Of a stretch of 64,000 bases of DNA, positions 44,503 through 57,285 are shown one piece after another. The notes under the pieces were generated by a model. That model was not told the origin of the DNA. It made no database searches and saw only the letters and a list, made by a program, of their open reading frames with translations. Source of the stretch: Casuarina equisetifolia (Eukaryota; Streptophyta; Magnoliopsida; Fagales; Casuarinaceae); the NCBI GenBank assembly GCA_028551475.1, contig CM052361.1, positions 2,673,501-2,737,500 on the forward strand. Direction: 5' to 3'. How positions within the stretch are numbered: position 1 is the first letter of the stretch; the number at the start of each line of letters is the position of its first letter. The position numbers and the translations under genes are program-made.

Positions 44503-47500
44503 CTCCCCCTCAAGCCGGAGATTTGAACAGATCAAATACTTTGAGCTTGGAGAGAAGATGCCAATGCTGCCTGCTACAAAGAGCTTTAGTAAACAAGTCC
44601 GCAGGCTGTTCCTTGGTAGATATGTGACCGGTTGAAATGATTCCCTGTTACAATTTTTCTCTCACATAATGACAATCAACTTCTATATGTTTGGTTCTCT
44701 TGTGAAATATTAGATTTGCCGCAATCTTCTCTGCTGCTTCATTATCACAGTAAAGTAGAACTGGCTGTCAAAGATAAAAACCAAAATCACGTAGTAACCC
44801 CATTATCCATACTATTTCATAGGTAGTGACTTGCATAGCTCGATACTCAGCTTCTGCAGAAGACAAAGAGACAGTGGGTTGTTTCTTGGAGTGCTAGGAT
44901 ACTAGAGAATTGCCAAGCATTATACAGAAGCTCGTGGTTGATCGGCGCGTCATAGGACAAGTACTGTAATTCGAGTCACAATAAGCTCTAAGCTCCAATT
45001 TTGATGTTGAGGGAAATATGAGTCCAAGGCCTGGGCAGCTCTTAAGATAGCGGATGACTTTCATAGCTACCTCCATGTGTGACTGTTTTGGTTCATGCAT
45101 AAACTGACTGAGTAGTTGTACTGGGAAGGTGATGTCTGGTCTAGTGAGAGTGAGGTAGATTAGTCTCCTAACCAGATGTTGATAAGTGGAAGGATCTTCA
45201 AGTGGTGGATCATGAATGTCTTCTTTAGAACTTGCATCATATTCAACACTTGTAAACTTTTTATTCTGCTCCATAGGAATTACTGATGGTTTGGATCCTA
45301 CTAATCCTGCCTCAAAAATGAGCTCCAAAGTATATTTTCGTTGACTTAGGGAAATGCCATGTGGAGATCGAGCAATCTCAATCCCAAGAAAAAACTTCAA
45401 CTGTCCAAGATCCTTCATGGAAAATGTAGAGTGGAAGTAGTGTTTTAGATCAGATATGGCGGCCTTGTTGTTTCCTGTGATCAAAATGTCATCAACATAA
45501 ATCAGTAGGACAACAAAGGAACTTCTTTAAGATTTGGTGAAGAGAGAATAATCATGCCAAGACTGTCGGAAACCATATGCAAGGAGGGCTGCAGTAAATT
45601 TGGCATTCCACTAACGAGAGGCTTGCTTGAGACCATACAAGGATTTTCACAATCGACATACAAGTCCCTCCCCCTGATTGTGAAATTCGGGGGGAAGAGC
45701 CATATAGACCTCCTCAGAAAGATCACCATGAAGAAAAGCATTATGAACATCCATCTGGAATAAGGGCCAATGATGCATGGAAGCAATAATAATAAGGAAG
45801 CGAACAATGACATGCTTGGCAGTTGGTGAGAAAGTATCCTGATAGTCAAAACCTTCACGTTGACTATAGCCTTTGGCGATGAGACGGGCTTTATAACGCT
45901 CAACAGAACCATCAGCACAGTATTTGACCTTGTAGACCCACTTGCAACCAACGGGACGACGACTAAGGGGTAAAGGGACCACATCCCAAGTGTGGTTAGC
46001 TTCAAGGGCAGCAAGTTCATTATCCATGGCAGTGACCCAGTGGGGGTCTTTGATAGCCTCATGATAATAGGTGGGTTCGGGAATGGCAGAGATGGAAGCT
46101 ACAAAATGGCGGTGCTGGGGATGACATTGATCCAAGGAAATAAAGTTGGAAATAGGATAAAGGCAGGAAGATGAGGGTAATGTAGGACAAAGGTAGTCAG
46201 TGCTCCAAATGGGGGGTTTAGTGGATCGGCTGGAACGGTGAACAATAGGAAGTGAAGGTGAGGGTTCGGGTTCAAAAGGTGAGGGCGGAGGTGCAAGAAG
46301 GGATTGAGAAGGAGAAGCCGGAATAGATATGGGTGAAGGGATAGGTGTAGTAGATGAATCGGGAGGGGTATGAGAGGAAACAGGAACAGAAGGATTAGGG
46401 GTAGAAAAGGAATCATCAGGAAAGTGAGGCTCATCAACTGGTAATTGAAAAGGAGAGTAGGGTTCCTCAGGAGGTATGATGGGGGTAGAGGGGACAACTG
46501 GGCCTTTAGGGGACAAAGGAGAAATTTGCAAAGCAAAAGGAAAAACATCTTCTCAAAAAATGACATCACGACTGATAAAAATTTTGCCAGTGGTAGGATC
46601 AAAGAGTTTATAACCCTTCTGATAAGAAGGATATCCAATAAAGACACAAGAGATGGCACGAGGACTAAATTTGTCACAAGCACCCAGGGTGGTGGCGTAA
46701 CATTGACAACCAAAAACACATAAATGATCAAGGAGAGGTCGGGTACTGAATAAACGCTCATAGGGGGTAATGCCTTAAAGAAAGGAGGATGGAAGAGGAT
46801 TGATAAGATAAGTGGCTGTGAGGATGCATTCACCCCAGAAGGGAGGAGGAAGGTGTGCTTGAAAAAGTAGTGCACGGGCAACATCTAAAAGATGGTAATG
46901 CTTGCATTCGACCACCCCATTTTGTTGGGGGGTATAAACACAAGAACTTTCATGGATGATACTGCGAGAACGGAAGTAGGAAAAGCATTCAGTGGAAAAA
47001 AATTCAGTGCCATTGTCGGAGTGGATACGCTTGACAGTAGTACCAAATTGTGTGTGAGCCATAGAAAGGAAAGATTGAATTTTGAAAAAAACTTAACTTT
47101 TGTAATGGAGGAGAAAAGTCCAAGTGGCACGTGAAAAATCATCAACAATTGTTAAAAAATAACATGCCCCATCATGGGTGGGATGGCGATATGGGCCCCA
47201 AAGGTCCATGTGGACGAGATCAAAAATAGCAGTGGTAGCGGTTATGTTAGATGGAAACAGAACACGGGTTTGTTTAGCCAAAGGGCAAATCGTGCAAGAG
47301 AAAAAATTAGGACAAGATATGGTTTTTCCATTGGCAAAATAAGACTTTAAAGAAGAGTGGCCAAGGCGTTGGTGCCAAAGAAAATATTCATTATTTAAAA
47401 TGGAATTACAAGCAGGGAGTTGCTTGGAAGTACAGTGAACATTCAAAATAGAAGACAAATATTGAGAGAATTCAGAATGAAAATTTTTTGGAATAACAGA

Positions 47501-49550
47501 ACAAAGAAAATAAAGTCCCCCTTCAGTCTTGCCGAGCCCGATTAGCTCCCCAGTCTTACGGTCCTGGAAAACACAGAAATTATCAAAAAATAAAGCCACA
47601 CAATTGTTATCACGGGTTAGTTTATGGATAGATAAAAGATTATGATGAAAATGAGGAGCATATAAAATATGGCGTAAATGTAATTGGGGGCTGGGTCGAA
47701 GTTGGCCAATATGAGTAACAGGGCTGCGGGTTTGATCAGGTAATTGAATAAAAAGGGGAGAGGCACATGGATAATATGAGTCCAGATATCACAAATCATA
47801 TACAATATGGTCACTAGCCCCTGAATTGATAATCCAATTGGAAGTAAGTGAGGTCGAAGAGGAATTAATACCTGTGAAGTTGGCACTGGAGTCTGTGGGG
47901 CCCGCTTGATTTAACATGGAAATGAGTTTGGCCTGCTGATCAGAGGTCAAAACGAGGCTAGAAGGCCCACCAAAGACACTGCCAGGGGTAGGAGGGCTAT
48001 GGCCCAATAAACCCGGACTAGGAGGAGGTGGTAGAGCTGGGCCCGAATGAAGCCCACCATATGAACCCATAGAAAATGGGGAATATGTAGAAAAAATAGA
48101 AAAATCAGTTGCTGAATTATGAGCTGTTGGGCCAGGCCCAGGAGGCCGGCGACGTGAGGATCTAGTCCGTTGCTTGGGCTGCCAATTGGGCGGGTACCCA
48201 ACTAGCAGGAAACAGGCCTCACGGACATGGCTTGTTTTTTTGCAATGGGTACAAACCCGCTGGTCAGATAAGGGCCCAGAGGAGTTTGCGCTCGTGGGCC
48301 GAGCACGTCCGCCCGTAAGAGGCAGACCAGACTTGCGAGTGGCTCGAGTCTCAGATGCTCGCGGGGAGCTGTTCGACCCGTGAGGCTGATGAGACCATGG
48401 TAAGTCGCCATCATCGGAGGAGATATGGAGGTTGTGAAATCCGACAGCATCACTGGCGGAAGCTCCATTCCATTGGTGGATTTCCTACTTGGAGAGAGCG
48501 TAGGTGCGCTCTAACGAAGGTAAGGTGTCTCGAGACAGAATCTGAGTTCTCAGATTCTGGAATTCCTCAAGGAGACCTATGAGGAACTTCATAGATCTTT
48601 CTTCTTGTTCACGATCATGGAGCCGATCGTTGATTTTGTAGGTGCAGAGGCCGCAATCACAGCGAATATGCGGCTCTTGAGTCTCAAGATCACTCCAAAG
48701 GTCTTTGAGGTGAATAAAGAAATCCGTGAGTTCGGTGGTAGTGCATCCGCTGGCCAGACGCAAATCAAAAATCACCTGACGAAGTCCGTAGCATTGGGTG
48801 CCTGAAACTTTGGCGAAAGAATCTGCGAGAAGGTCCCAGATTTCAGAGACGAACTTCGTTCGTGAAACAAGGCGCTCGAGGGAGCGTTCGACGGAGTTCA
48901 CGAGCCAAAATTTGACCGTAGCGTTCGCCTGATCCCAGTGGGCAATTTCATCAAGATCCTCGGTCGGTCGTCGGAGGTCACCGATTAGAAATCCAAGTTT
49001 GTTGCGGGCGAGGCAAACGGTGTAAACCTGCTCAGCCCAAATTGCGTAGTTTGCCTCACCGACAAGACGCTGAGGAACGATGGAGCTGGCCTATAAATCA
49101 ACGGCCGAAAGGTAGTAGGGGTCGCAGATTGGGGCGACGGGGGGGTTGACAGAGGGACCGGTGGCGGAATTGGGATGATTGACGGTTGAAGAAGTTGGAT
49201 TTGCTGTTGAATTTGGTGGATGTACGATGGTTGAAGCCATGAGGACTGCAGAGATTGGTGGTCGGGATAGAAGGGACGGCGGCTAGGGTTCGAATGGCAA
49301 GCTTGTAATTCAGAAAGGGGGCGAGGGTAATTTCAGAAATTGGAAAAGATGACGGCTAGGGTTTAGAGGGGTAATTTAGGGAAAAGGAAAATAGGGCGGC
49401 TAGGGTTAGCACGGGTAATATATGAAAAATGGGAGATGAGGTGAGGGTAAGAAAGGAAAAAAATGCAGTAGAGAGACGTCCTAACAAACTCGGAGAAAAA
49501 ATGAAAAAAAAGGGCGGAAGCGTATTAGACCGTGCTGGTCTCGGATACCA

Positions 49551-49738
49551 TGTAACAAAGTGATACCGAGTGTGGGAAACTCTCTTTCTATTGATACTGC
49601 ACTAAATACAATTTACAACAAATGGTCTTTATATAGACCTAGAGTGAAACTATACAAGGAAAATAATAATTAAGGAAATATCTACATGATATCAATTGGC
49701 CTAATATTATGCTAGGCAATATACGACATTCCTTAACA
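49551..49738 (-). repeat. 5' LTR of the copia element
   Basis: 188 bp, same ends as the partner LTR. The primer-binding site lies just below it at about 49537-49550. Confidence 0.9.
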
Positions 49739-51404
49739 AATGCCATAAGCAGTGAGATGGATTTATGTCATCGTCACGATGTATTCATATTTATAATAGT
49801 TACCGAAGGACAGACGCTGTAGTGAAGCGCATTAAGCCAAGCTCACGTGCTTGACTGTATTTTAGCAATTCATATATACTTACCCAGTGCTATTTTTGAA
49901 GCAGAATTTGAACCGCCAGCTGGTTTGCAATCCGCTTCGCCTCTCCCATGGCCTTCGTACCCAGGTTTACAATGACAAGTGAAATTCCCTCGTGTGTTCT
50001 CGCACTTTGCATTAACACTGCAGTTGTTTGGCTTAGGAAGGCACTCGTCAATGTCTGAAACACAGTCCAGTTTATTAAGGCAGTTTCTAAGGATAGTGTT
50101 TTATTTGATAAGGATATAGATGAATAAATTCACATATTTATTAAAAAAATTATTAATCTGATTCAACTTAAAATTATTAAGAATTGTCAACAGGATTCTG
50201 TCCTTTATATTATCAAGAGGACCTTAGATGCTCATTAAGCATCACAATAAACTATACCTTTACAGAGTTGCAAAAAAGAAAAATGAAAAACGAGTATCAA
50301 GCTACCCATATGAATGAAATTTAAAGGAGTATATTCAAAAGTAAGTGCATTTCCTCGAAATGCGAGGTACAAACAACATACTAGAAGATTGGAAACTCAT
50401 GGAGAATTTTTTAATCTTCATCTCATATAAACGCTGTTTTTAAATTCCGGGGAATGTTAACTGTATAGTCCGTACCTTGGCAACCATCTTTCAGATATGG
50501 GTTTCCATCATAACCGTCTTTGCATCTACAGCGGTAGCCATTTCCGTTGGTGGAATTATAACATTCGCTGTTCTGTCCACATTTAGGTTCTGATCTGTCA
50601 CATGTTTCATTGCCGATCGCCCAATCAAGAACCACCGGAAGTGGAGGTAGACCTTTAAGAAGGAGATCGCTGGTGAAACTGAACCCTTCTCTTTTAACAA
50701 CAAAAGCATAGCTGCAATGCTTAGAGCTCACTTTGTTTGTGCTTTGCCAATCGCCATAGACTCTCAGAGTCAAATTTTTCAATCCTTGTGGAATCTGGGA
50801 CTGGCAACACCCCATCCCAGTGCAAAAACCTATCTGGACATTGTCAATGGTTTGACACTGGGAAAAGCAACCAGTGGAGAATGGGACATTGTCCTGGTAA
50901 CTATCCAAGTATGCAATAGTGTTACAGCCAATGGCCATGAACACGTTTGTGGTGTTAGAAATTGTGAAAGTAGGGACTTTTAAGGAAGAATTATTTGGAA
51001 CTGGAGGCGAAGGCGAACAGTGATGATCTTCATCTAAACACTGACGGGCTGGAGGCATCAAGATTTCAAGCTGACCTTGCTCAGAAATGCTAGTGACAGG
51101 CAGGTGTCCACTTAGGAGTTGACCGGTGGAGTGGTCACAACTAAGCCGAAAATCATCATTCAGATAACAACCTTCGATTACGCCAAATGGAAATGGAATT
51201 TGAACGTCTCCACACGACTTGTTGCAGTTAGGCCCGGGTAATTGAGCCGGTAGTGAGGCGGCTGCCATTCCCGCTAAGAGCGCGCTAAAACATACGACTT
51301 GCATAAGCACCCAATGTAAAGCCATAAAAACGCGCAACCTATCTCTGACTGGTGGACTCAGGTCTAAGGGGTTTTTGTCTGGGAGGAACCCATCCGATGC
51401 AGGC

Positions 51405-51412
51405 TATTTATA
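51405..51412 (-). promoter_or_regulatory. TATA box of WAK-B
   Basis: TATAAATA on the minus strand, 80 bp before the ATG, in the context GCCTATAAATAGCCTGCATC shared with WAK-A. Confidence 0.5.
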
Positions 51413-51479
51413 GGCAGGGTGACAAAAGCCCCACTATTCCAGACAGTTGGATATGTTCAAGTTGCTTCAGAGGATGGTA

Positions 51480-53260
51480 CAAGTACGTAAATTTTATTTT
51501 CAATGTATCACCCAACACATGATATCCATATGTAAACTTTTTTTTTCTTTTTTTGTTTCAAGACTTCGTATTTTTTTACAACAACAGCACGAGAGTTTAA
51601 CAAGATTCTTATGATTGATCTGGAACCGGACAACAATCTCGTGAATGAATGGATTAAGGTTGCTTTGTATGCTGTTTGAGCCTTGATAAGATTTCTTCTC
51701 TTAGAGTACCAAGTACCGCCAAGAGCTTACGCCAAGTAAATGCACTTGAAAAGCTGAAAGGTTTTTCATTTTGACGTTTCACCGCCCCAAATAAAGTTCA
51801 ACTTTTAGGATATTCCGCTCTTAGATGCTCCGTCGACCGTGTCAGAGGAAAAGAACAGCATGATCCACGGGCACCTCTACGACTTTTAGTCATCGAGGTA
51901 GCTGCCTTTGTGTTGCAGAAGTCGTGGGTCAACAGTCAATGTCGGCCATAAACGTGCCTGGTGTTCCTTTCTGGGGTCGCCTTTTCCATGACATGCACGA
52001 TAGAGACTCTTGATCTAAAAATTCCGGTTATGCAAGTCGGGCGTCTCGACGGATAAGTTGGCAATAATCGAGATGTCCTCCCTTTGGTTCCCAAGGGACC
52101 CAAGCTACATTGAAATTCTTATCTAAAGGAGCTCAGTCATACCAGTGGTGTATGTCTCCGCAGTGCGGCCACCACTGCAATTGCCAATAGTTGCCAACCA
52201 CCCCAGCCGGGGTGATTTTTCAGGACCTTCCCTAATAGCCCCTTAGAAAGATCAAAATTCTATTCTAGTTTGCATTCGCGGGTAATAGGACAGGGACGTC
52301 TGGCAATCATTAGCCATTCTGATAGCCACCTTTCAGTTTTCTACTGTTGTGGGTCAAGAGTTAATTGTCGCCAGATGTGTGTCTCGTCTTTTCTTTTTCC
52401 TTTTTCTAGTTCTAGGGGGCCAAATGCGTGAGACACATGGTGGATAATACTGTGTGACTGACGTCGATGATAAGAGTGTGGCCTTTTAGGCCTGGGAAGG
52501 AGAAAGGAGAAAAAAGCAATTTTGCCCTTCTCTTTGTTTCTTCCTCCCTGCCAATCCGGCCACCAGAGGAGTCCGCAAATACTATTTTCAGGCCTACTAC
52601 TTAAAGAACAGCTTTGATATGAGAGTTTGACATCATTCTTAATATGAGAGACCTCAGATATGCAAAATGAGCTCAGTTTGACATCGTACTTAATTTTCTT
52701 TCTATCTTATCTTGAAATAGAATCATTTAAAGCTAGCGATAATCTCTGATATGCTAAATGATTTTTGACTGCCTTGCAGAATATGACGGCCATAAACATG
52801 CCCTTTATTCTTTTTCTAGGGGCGTTTATATCATGAAATGCACGGTAGAGACTCTTGGTCTCAAAATTCTGGCTATGCAATTCGGGAGTCTCGACGTATA
52901 AATTTGCAATAATCCACATGACCTCCCTTTGATTTTCCATGGAATCGAGCAATATTAAAATTCTTAGCTCAATCATACCAAAAGGATATCTCCATAGTTG
53001 CTGTGGTAGTCAGGTTAAAGTTGAGATGCTGCCACCACTGCAATTGCCAATAGTTGCCAACCACCCCAGCTGGAGTGATTTGCCTGAGTTTTCCAAATAA
53101 ACCCTTAGTCAGATGATAATTTTATTCCATTTTGCGTTCGCGGGTGATAGACCGGGGACGTCTGGCCATCATTAGTCATTCCGATGACTACCTTTCAGCT
53201 TCCTCCTGTTGTAGTAGCTCAAGAGTCAATTTTCGCCATGTTGAAGCTCAAGTGAACTCA
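51480..53260. repeat. Array 3 of WAK-derived repeat segments
   Basis: Near copy of array 1 (15400-18470) without the inverted-repeat element and about one module shorter. 52719-52980 against 17939-18200 differ at roughly 3% of positions by eye. The last module is followed by the same AT-rich DNA as after array 1. Confidence 0.65.
51590..51765 (-). pseudogene. WAK scrap upstream of WAK-B
   Basis: Counterpart of the scrap at 15518-15700: juxtamembrane part (YLVL-KRRNLIKAQT) and a degenerate INEIVVRFQINHKNL-type stretch, readable only with shifts. It stands at the same distance upstream of WAK-B as its partner does of WAK-A, so it existed before the block duplicated. Confidence 0.5.
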
Positions 53261-54893
53261 AATAACAATTTAAAAAAGAAAGAAGTACAATTTATAATGT
53301 TATTATAATAAAAATATTTTTATAAGACCAATAGACAGGACAATAAACAACTTCCGTACAAACACTTTTACCCCTTTCCACCCCCTCACCTCCCGGGGGG
53401 CTCCCCCTACCCTTCCCTCACCTCCTTTTCTAAGACAGATAGGGGCGGGGCCCTTCTATTTATAATTGCGTTCACCAACTCTAGAAGTCGATCTGCATAA
53501 ACTTTTTACACAATGGGTTGAGATCTTTTTCACTCCGGTATCTACAAGGGGTGGTCCTACATTGCTTCTGATTGCAGACCCCTCTTCTCAAGCTTGAATT
53601 ATTTTCCACGAGTCTCCTCGTCAACGCAGATCACGTGAAGTTTCTACGACTTCTCAATTATACATCCGACATATTTGCTTTAGCATCACCTTTCCATCTC
53701 CACTGGAATTTGTGAAAGATTCGGATAAGCTTTAATAAGTGTTTATTCATTCATATATGACCAAGGTAGACTAGCATGATCATATATTGCGCACCACTAA
53801 GACTTGGGGTCACCTTGAGTAAAGACTAGATTAGCAATGACAGATTTTTGCTCATTCGTTTCTTTGTATTATAAACAATATTTTTCTAAATGAATTTCAA
53901 AGTCATTTCTCTTTTTTTTTGGTTGAAGCTTTGGCAAAATGTCATTATATTACAAAATGAAACTATAAGAACCTTTTTTTAACTGGAAAAAAATAATAAT
54001 ATAAAGAAAAAAGTAAATAAGAAGGTGAGTTGTGGATGCATAAAGGTGATGAATAGTGATGGGTCTAAGATAAGAGAGTAGAAAAAAGAAGTGGTATTTA
54101 AATGGATGACAGGCAAACATCACTTATTCCAACAAAATCAAGTTTGACATTAGAAATTTTCTATTTTATCATAGGATGTACTTTTAGCTTGATAGATATT
54201 TTTTTCTTATTAGTTTAACTAGTTGTATTCTAAACTAATTTTGGAATATAATAATAAATCTTATAATGCATTAGAAAATTATGTATTTTAAATAAAACTC
54301 ATAGAAAAAATAAAAGATGTTACTTTAATTTCATTTTCATATGGATGTTGAAAATTGCAAGAGAGAAACTTTGCCATCAATTCTCTTTTGCATGACAACT
54401 ACAAATTTAATAAATCTTTAGAAGCCAAGTATTTCAATGCCTGAATCATTTTGAATATCATAGCCTCTTAGCCCTTGAAAGGTGTATTGAAATACAAATG
54501 TTCTTGGAACTATATTGAGTATCAAAAGTTGGTAGAATTCTTAACTAAATACCATAATGAATGTAAAAATATTGTAAGACTATTCAATCAAATTAGACGA
54601 AGATATAAAAAATACTAATCATGTAATCTATTTCTCGAAGCACAATGATACCACTAGACTATAAATTAAATTCTTTCCCTAGTCAATCCGTAAGTCTTCC
54701 TATTTCTTCTTTCTTATTAAATAAAAGCAAATTTTCTTCTCCCACTTTGGAGGTAACTTTTGGTTTTCATAGCACTAAAACATAGTCTATTCTGACGATG
54801 GATGATACCAATATAAAGGAAAGCCAAACCCCTAAACACACACGCAGGCGCCCATGTCACGACCAACACAAATGCATGTTTGAGTGGACTATA
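53260..54893. other. Duplicate of the P2 upstream region, ending in a cut promoter (P8 remnant)
   Basis: Collinear with 18470-20085. The P2-type promoter text (CAACACAAATGCATGTTTGA, then GTGGACTATAA) is present up to 54893, where it passes directly into 'cctaggaagaaagac' of a WAK-derived module. The P exon 1 that should follow is gone. Confidence 0.6.
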
Positions 54894-55720
54894 ACCTAGG
54901 AAGAAAGACAGTTAAAACAAAAAAAAAAAAGAAAGAAAGAAAGAAAGAAAAGGACAATTTTGCCCTTCTCCTTGTTTCTTCCTCCCTGCCAATCAGGTCA
55001 CCAGAGTCGCGCAAATGCTATTGTCAGGCCTATTACTTAGAGAACAGCTTTAATCTGAAAGTTTGACATCATTCTTATGGTTTATATGAGAGAGCTCAAC
55101 AGCCTCGTTAATGAATTGATAATTTTTGGCTTTGATCCACTTTGATGGACTTACTGATGGCAACAACTCCATCTCTGGCAAAATTCCTTCGATGAACTGA
55201 AACGAAATCTCCTTGGCTAGTGATCCTACTCTCGTAATAGTCTTTGATAGACTTCTTCTGCCCGTCATCAGTAATGATTTTGGCTGTTTTGCTACTTTTC
55301 AAAAAGTAGATTCACCTTTAATAATTTACTCTAGTAGATTTACTTATGGTAATTTTTTTCCTGTCTTATCCTGAATGGAATCATTTAAAGGTACCATAAT
55401 CCGGGAATGCAAAATGATTTTAGGCTGACGTTACTGAAGCCTTTGCCAAGTCAAAGATGCAAGGTCATCACCACTCCGGTCACTATTCATCCAGATGGCC
55501 ACCTTGAGTTTCCAGCTGTCACTGGCCAAAAAGTCGATGTGGACTACATATGTGTCTCTTCTTTTTTAATTTCTGGTGGTCACATACACAAGGCAGAAGA
55601 CACTTACAAGACTTAGGAAAGACCCATTTATACCCTTCTCTTCGTTTCTTGCTCCCTGCCAGTACGGCCATCTCAGCGTCCACAAATGCTGTTGTCATGC
55701 CTACGACTTAAAGACGGTCT
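54893..55720. repeat. Array 4 of WAK-derived repeat segments
   Basis: Starts inside a module ('cctaggaaga'), carries a poly-A and (AAAG)n run at 54918-54951, the 'cttcctccctgccaatcagg' module, a kinase N-lobe scrap and further degraded modules to about 55720. Confidence 0.55.
55075..55300 (-). pseudogene. WAK kinase N-lobe scrap in array 4
   Basis: The minus strand reads SIKDYYESRITSQGDFVSVH and then AISKSIKVDQSQK, and in a second frame NYQFINEAVELSHINHKNDV. Together they cover the glycine loop to the helix C region of a WAK kinase, with at least one frameshift. The best preserved of the N-lobe scraps. Confidence 0.65.
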
Positions 55721-57285
55721 TTATCTTGTCCAGTCGTGATCGGCCTGCTTCCGCTTCTGTTGCTGAGCGCCTTCATTGTTAAGTTTGGGAAGAAAATGTC
55801 AGTATGCATTTTTTTTAATGAAAAACTGTAAAATACAGAGAGTTTGGAACTATTTTTGACTGTTGATGTTTGGCTTACTGCTCGAACCACCTAAGTCTTG
55901 TGTTTTGTATTAATTTTTTGGCGTATTTGCTGACTCCTTCCCAAAGATATCATTTACTCACAAATGTGCCACATGCTCCTGGGATCCAATGCTTTACAGA
56001 AGTCTGTCCCCTGCCGGATCCCACCATCCCGAAAAACAAGAACTCATCCTCGTGCAGTTTCGATGACCTAAGTCATTCCACTCAGAATCATAAACTAGAA
56101 CATAAAAAGGTTTGGTTTCAAGTAAATACGGCTTGAAAAGAAAGAAACAGTTGGCTATAAGGACAAAATCAAGCATAGAGAACGATAGAATTCAGGAACA
56201 TAAACCACAAAATGTTTTCAAAAGGCATAACAAGCGGTGGCAAAATAAAATCTCTTGGTAGATTCATTATGAATGGTTTAGAAAAATTTTGAGACTCTCT
56301 TTAGAGGGAGTAAATGTCAACTAACGAATACTAAACACCAAAGTCGCCTAACTGTTGGACACCTTAAATATGTGAATTTGGGCCTGAAAATTGTAATAAG
56401 TAATTCTTTAAAAAAAAAAAACTAAATTGCTAATCTTGAAAATATATACTTTGAGTGATTTTATTTGTTTTCTTAAAGCGGTTGGTTTAAGGAAGGGACA
56501 GATAGACACATAAAATCCGCTGTGGCGTCACAAATTCATGTTTTTTTAAGGTTGCGTGAGCTAGAAAACCAATAAAATATAGCATGAGAGCTTGAGCGTT
56601 GCAGATCGCGAAAGCTGATGCTACGCACGTATACGAGTATCATCAGCCTGAGTGGTTGATAAGTATAATGGTTCGCTTCAGAATAAAAAGGTAATCTTCA
56701 CCGTCACGAGATTTCGGTCCTGTTGTTAACAAAAAGGAAACATCGAAGGTGATTATTCCCATAATAGGCTTGACGGCAGTGTTTATAATCCTTAATTACT
56801 ATTCGTCTTTGCGAGAGGAGTCAGTGCCGTACGCGTGAAATTGGATTTAGAAAAGAATTTAACAGGACAACGTCCATCTTCTGCCCGCTTGCTTCTCTGC
56901 CTTTTAGGCAAGCAACCTTGTAATTACTGCCCGTTGAGTTCCTGTTCAAAACGCGGTGTACTCTACCCATGAGCCCAAACATTACCTTTGTTGATGTTGG
57001 ATCTCTGTAGCTTAATGGGATGACATAATAAGATCATGATCTGTGTTTTCAATAATGGCCTTGGTTTCATTAGGCACTTTTTATAGCTTATTTAGAACAA
57101 GTGGCTTCATTTCCGATGAATTCTTTTTTATCATGCTTTTTGCAAGATATAATATGAACAGTAAAGTAACATGTGTCACATAAATAGTAGTATTTCTTTT
57201 GTTAGATAAAGGGGAGTTTAGAGTTGTAGGGTGTTGAACCCAAGATGTAGGTTCTGGACGGTCAATAGCCAGTTATTGGGCTACT
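55720..57285. other. Unassigned stretch with a duplicated segment
   Basis: 55730-55800 could encode a short hydrophobic run (VVIGLLPLLLLSAFIVKFGK) on the + strand, perhaps a membrane helix of a lost receptor exon. 56080-56800 recurs at 60990-61410 ('ggcataacaagcggtg', 'tttggtcctgttgtta'). 56800-57285 shows nothing recognisable. Confidence 0.35.

Larger units (their letters stand above)
44314..49738 (-). mobile_element. Ty1/copia retrotransposon in WAK-B intron 2
   Basis: A 5.4-kb element on the minus strand with 188-189-bp LTRs, TG...CA ends, a primer site next to the right LTR (TGGTATCCGAGACC on the minus strand, initiator-Met type) and a purine tract next to the left LTR (GAGGGGGAGTG). Parts in order from about 49240 downward: gag with a CCHC knuckle (CTHCKKTSHVREAC), protease region, integrase (LWHQRLGHSSLKS-like zinc part, DLWGPY, HSDNGTEF), reverse transcriptase (WVYKVKY, FQMDVHNAFLHG) and RNase H. 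The pol order with integrase before reverse transcriptase defines copia. Flanks GATGC and AATGC are a 5-bp duplication, now slightly changed. The LTRs differ by about 2%, so it is young, but it carries several breaks and is a fossil. The lineage may be Ale/Retrofit. Confidence 0.9.
42438..51325 (-). pseudogene. WAK-B: wall-associated kinase pseudogene split by a copia element
   Basis: Paralogue of WAK-A with the same three exons: 51325-50476 (signal peptide VLMQVVCFSALLAGMAAA, CGDVQIPFPFGV, first EGF), 50054-49884 (DIDECLPKPNNCSVNAKC, calcium-type EGF) and 43627-42438 (membrane helix and kinase). The exon lengths 850, 171 and 1190 add up to 737 codons, and exon 3 has exactly the length of WAK-A exon 3. 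The kinase exon has four in-frame stops: near 43558 (after YLVFKQK), 43185, near 43135 and 42573. Ectodomain exons are open. [18 protein letters not shown] and [14 protein letters not shown] are kept. Intron 2 is enlarged to 6.3 kb by the element at 44314-49738. A secreted or membrane-free ectodomain fragment is conceivable, but a full receptor is not. Confidence 0.85.

Noticed and set aside
46099-46884. Long Leu/Pro-rich open frame inside the copia element
   Set aside because: It is another frame of the element's own coding region and has no independent support.
56995-57070. tRNA-like stretch ('tagcttaatggg')
   Set aside because: An A-box-like phrase is present but no B box, no acceptor stem pairing and no cloverleaf could be drawn.
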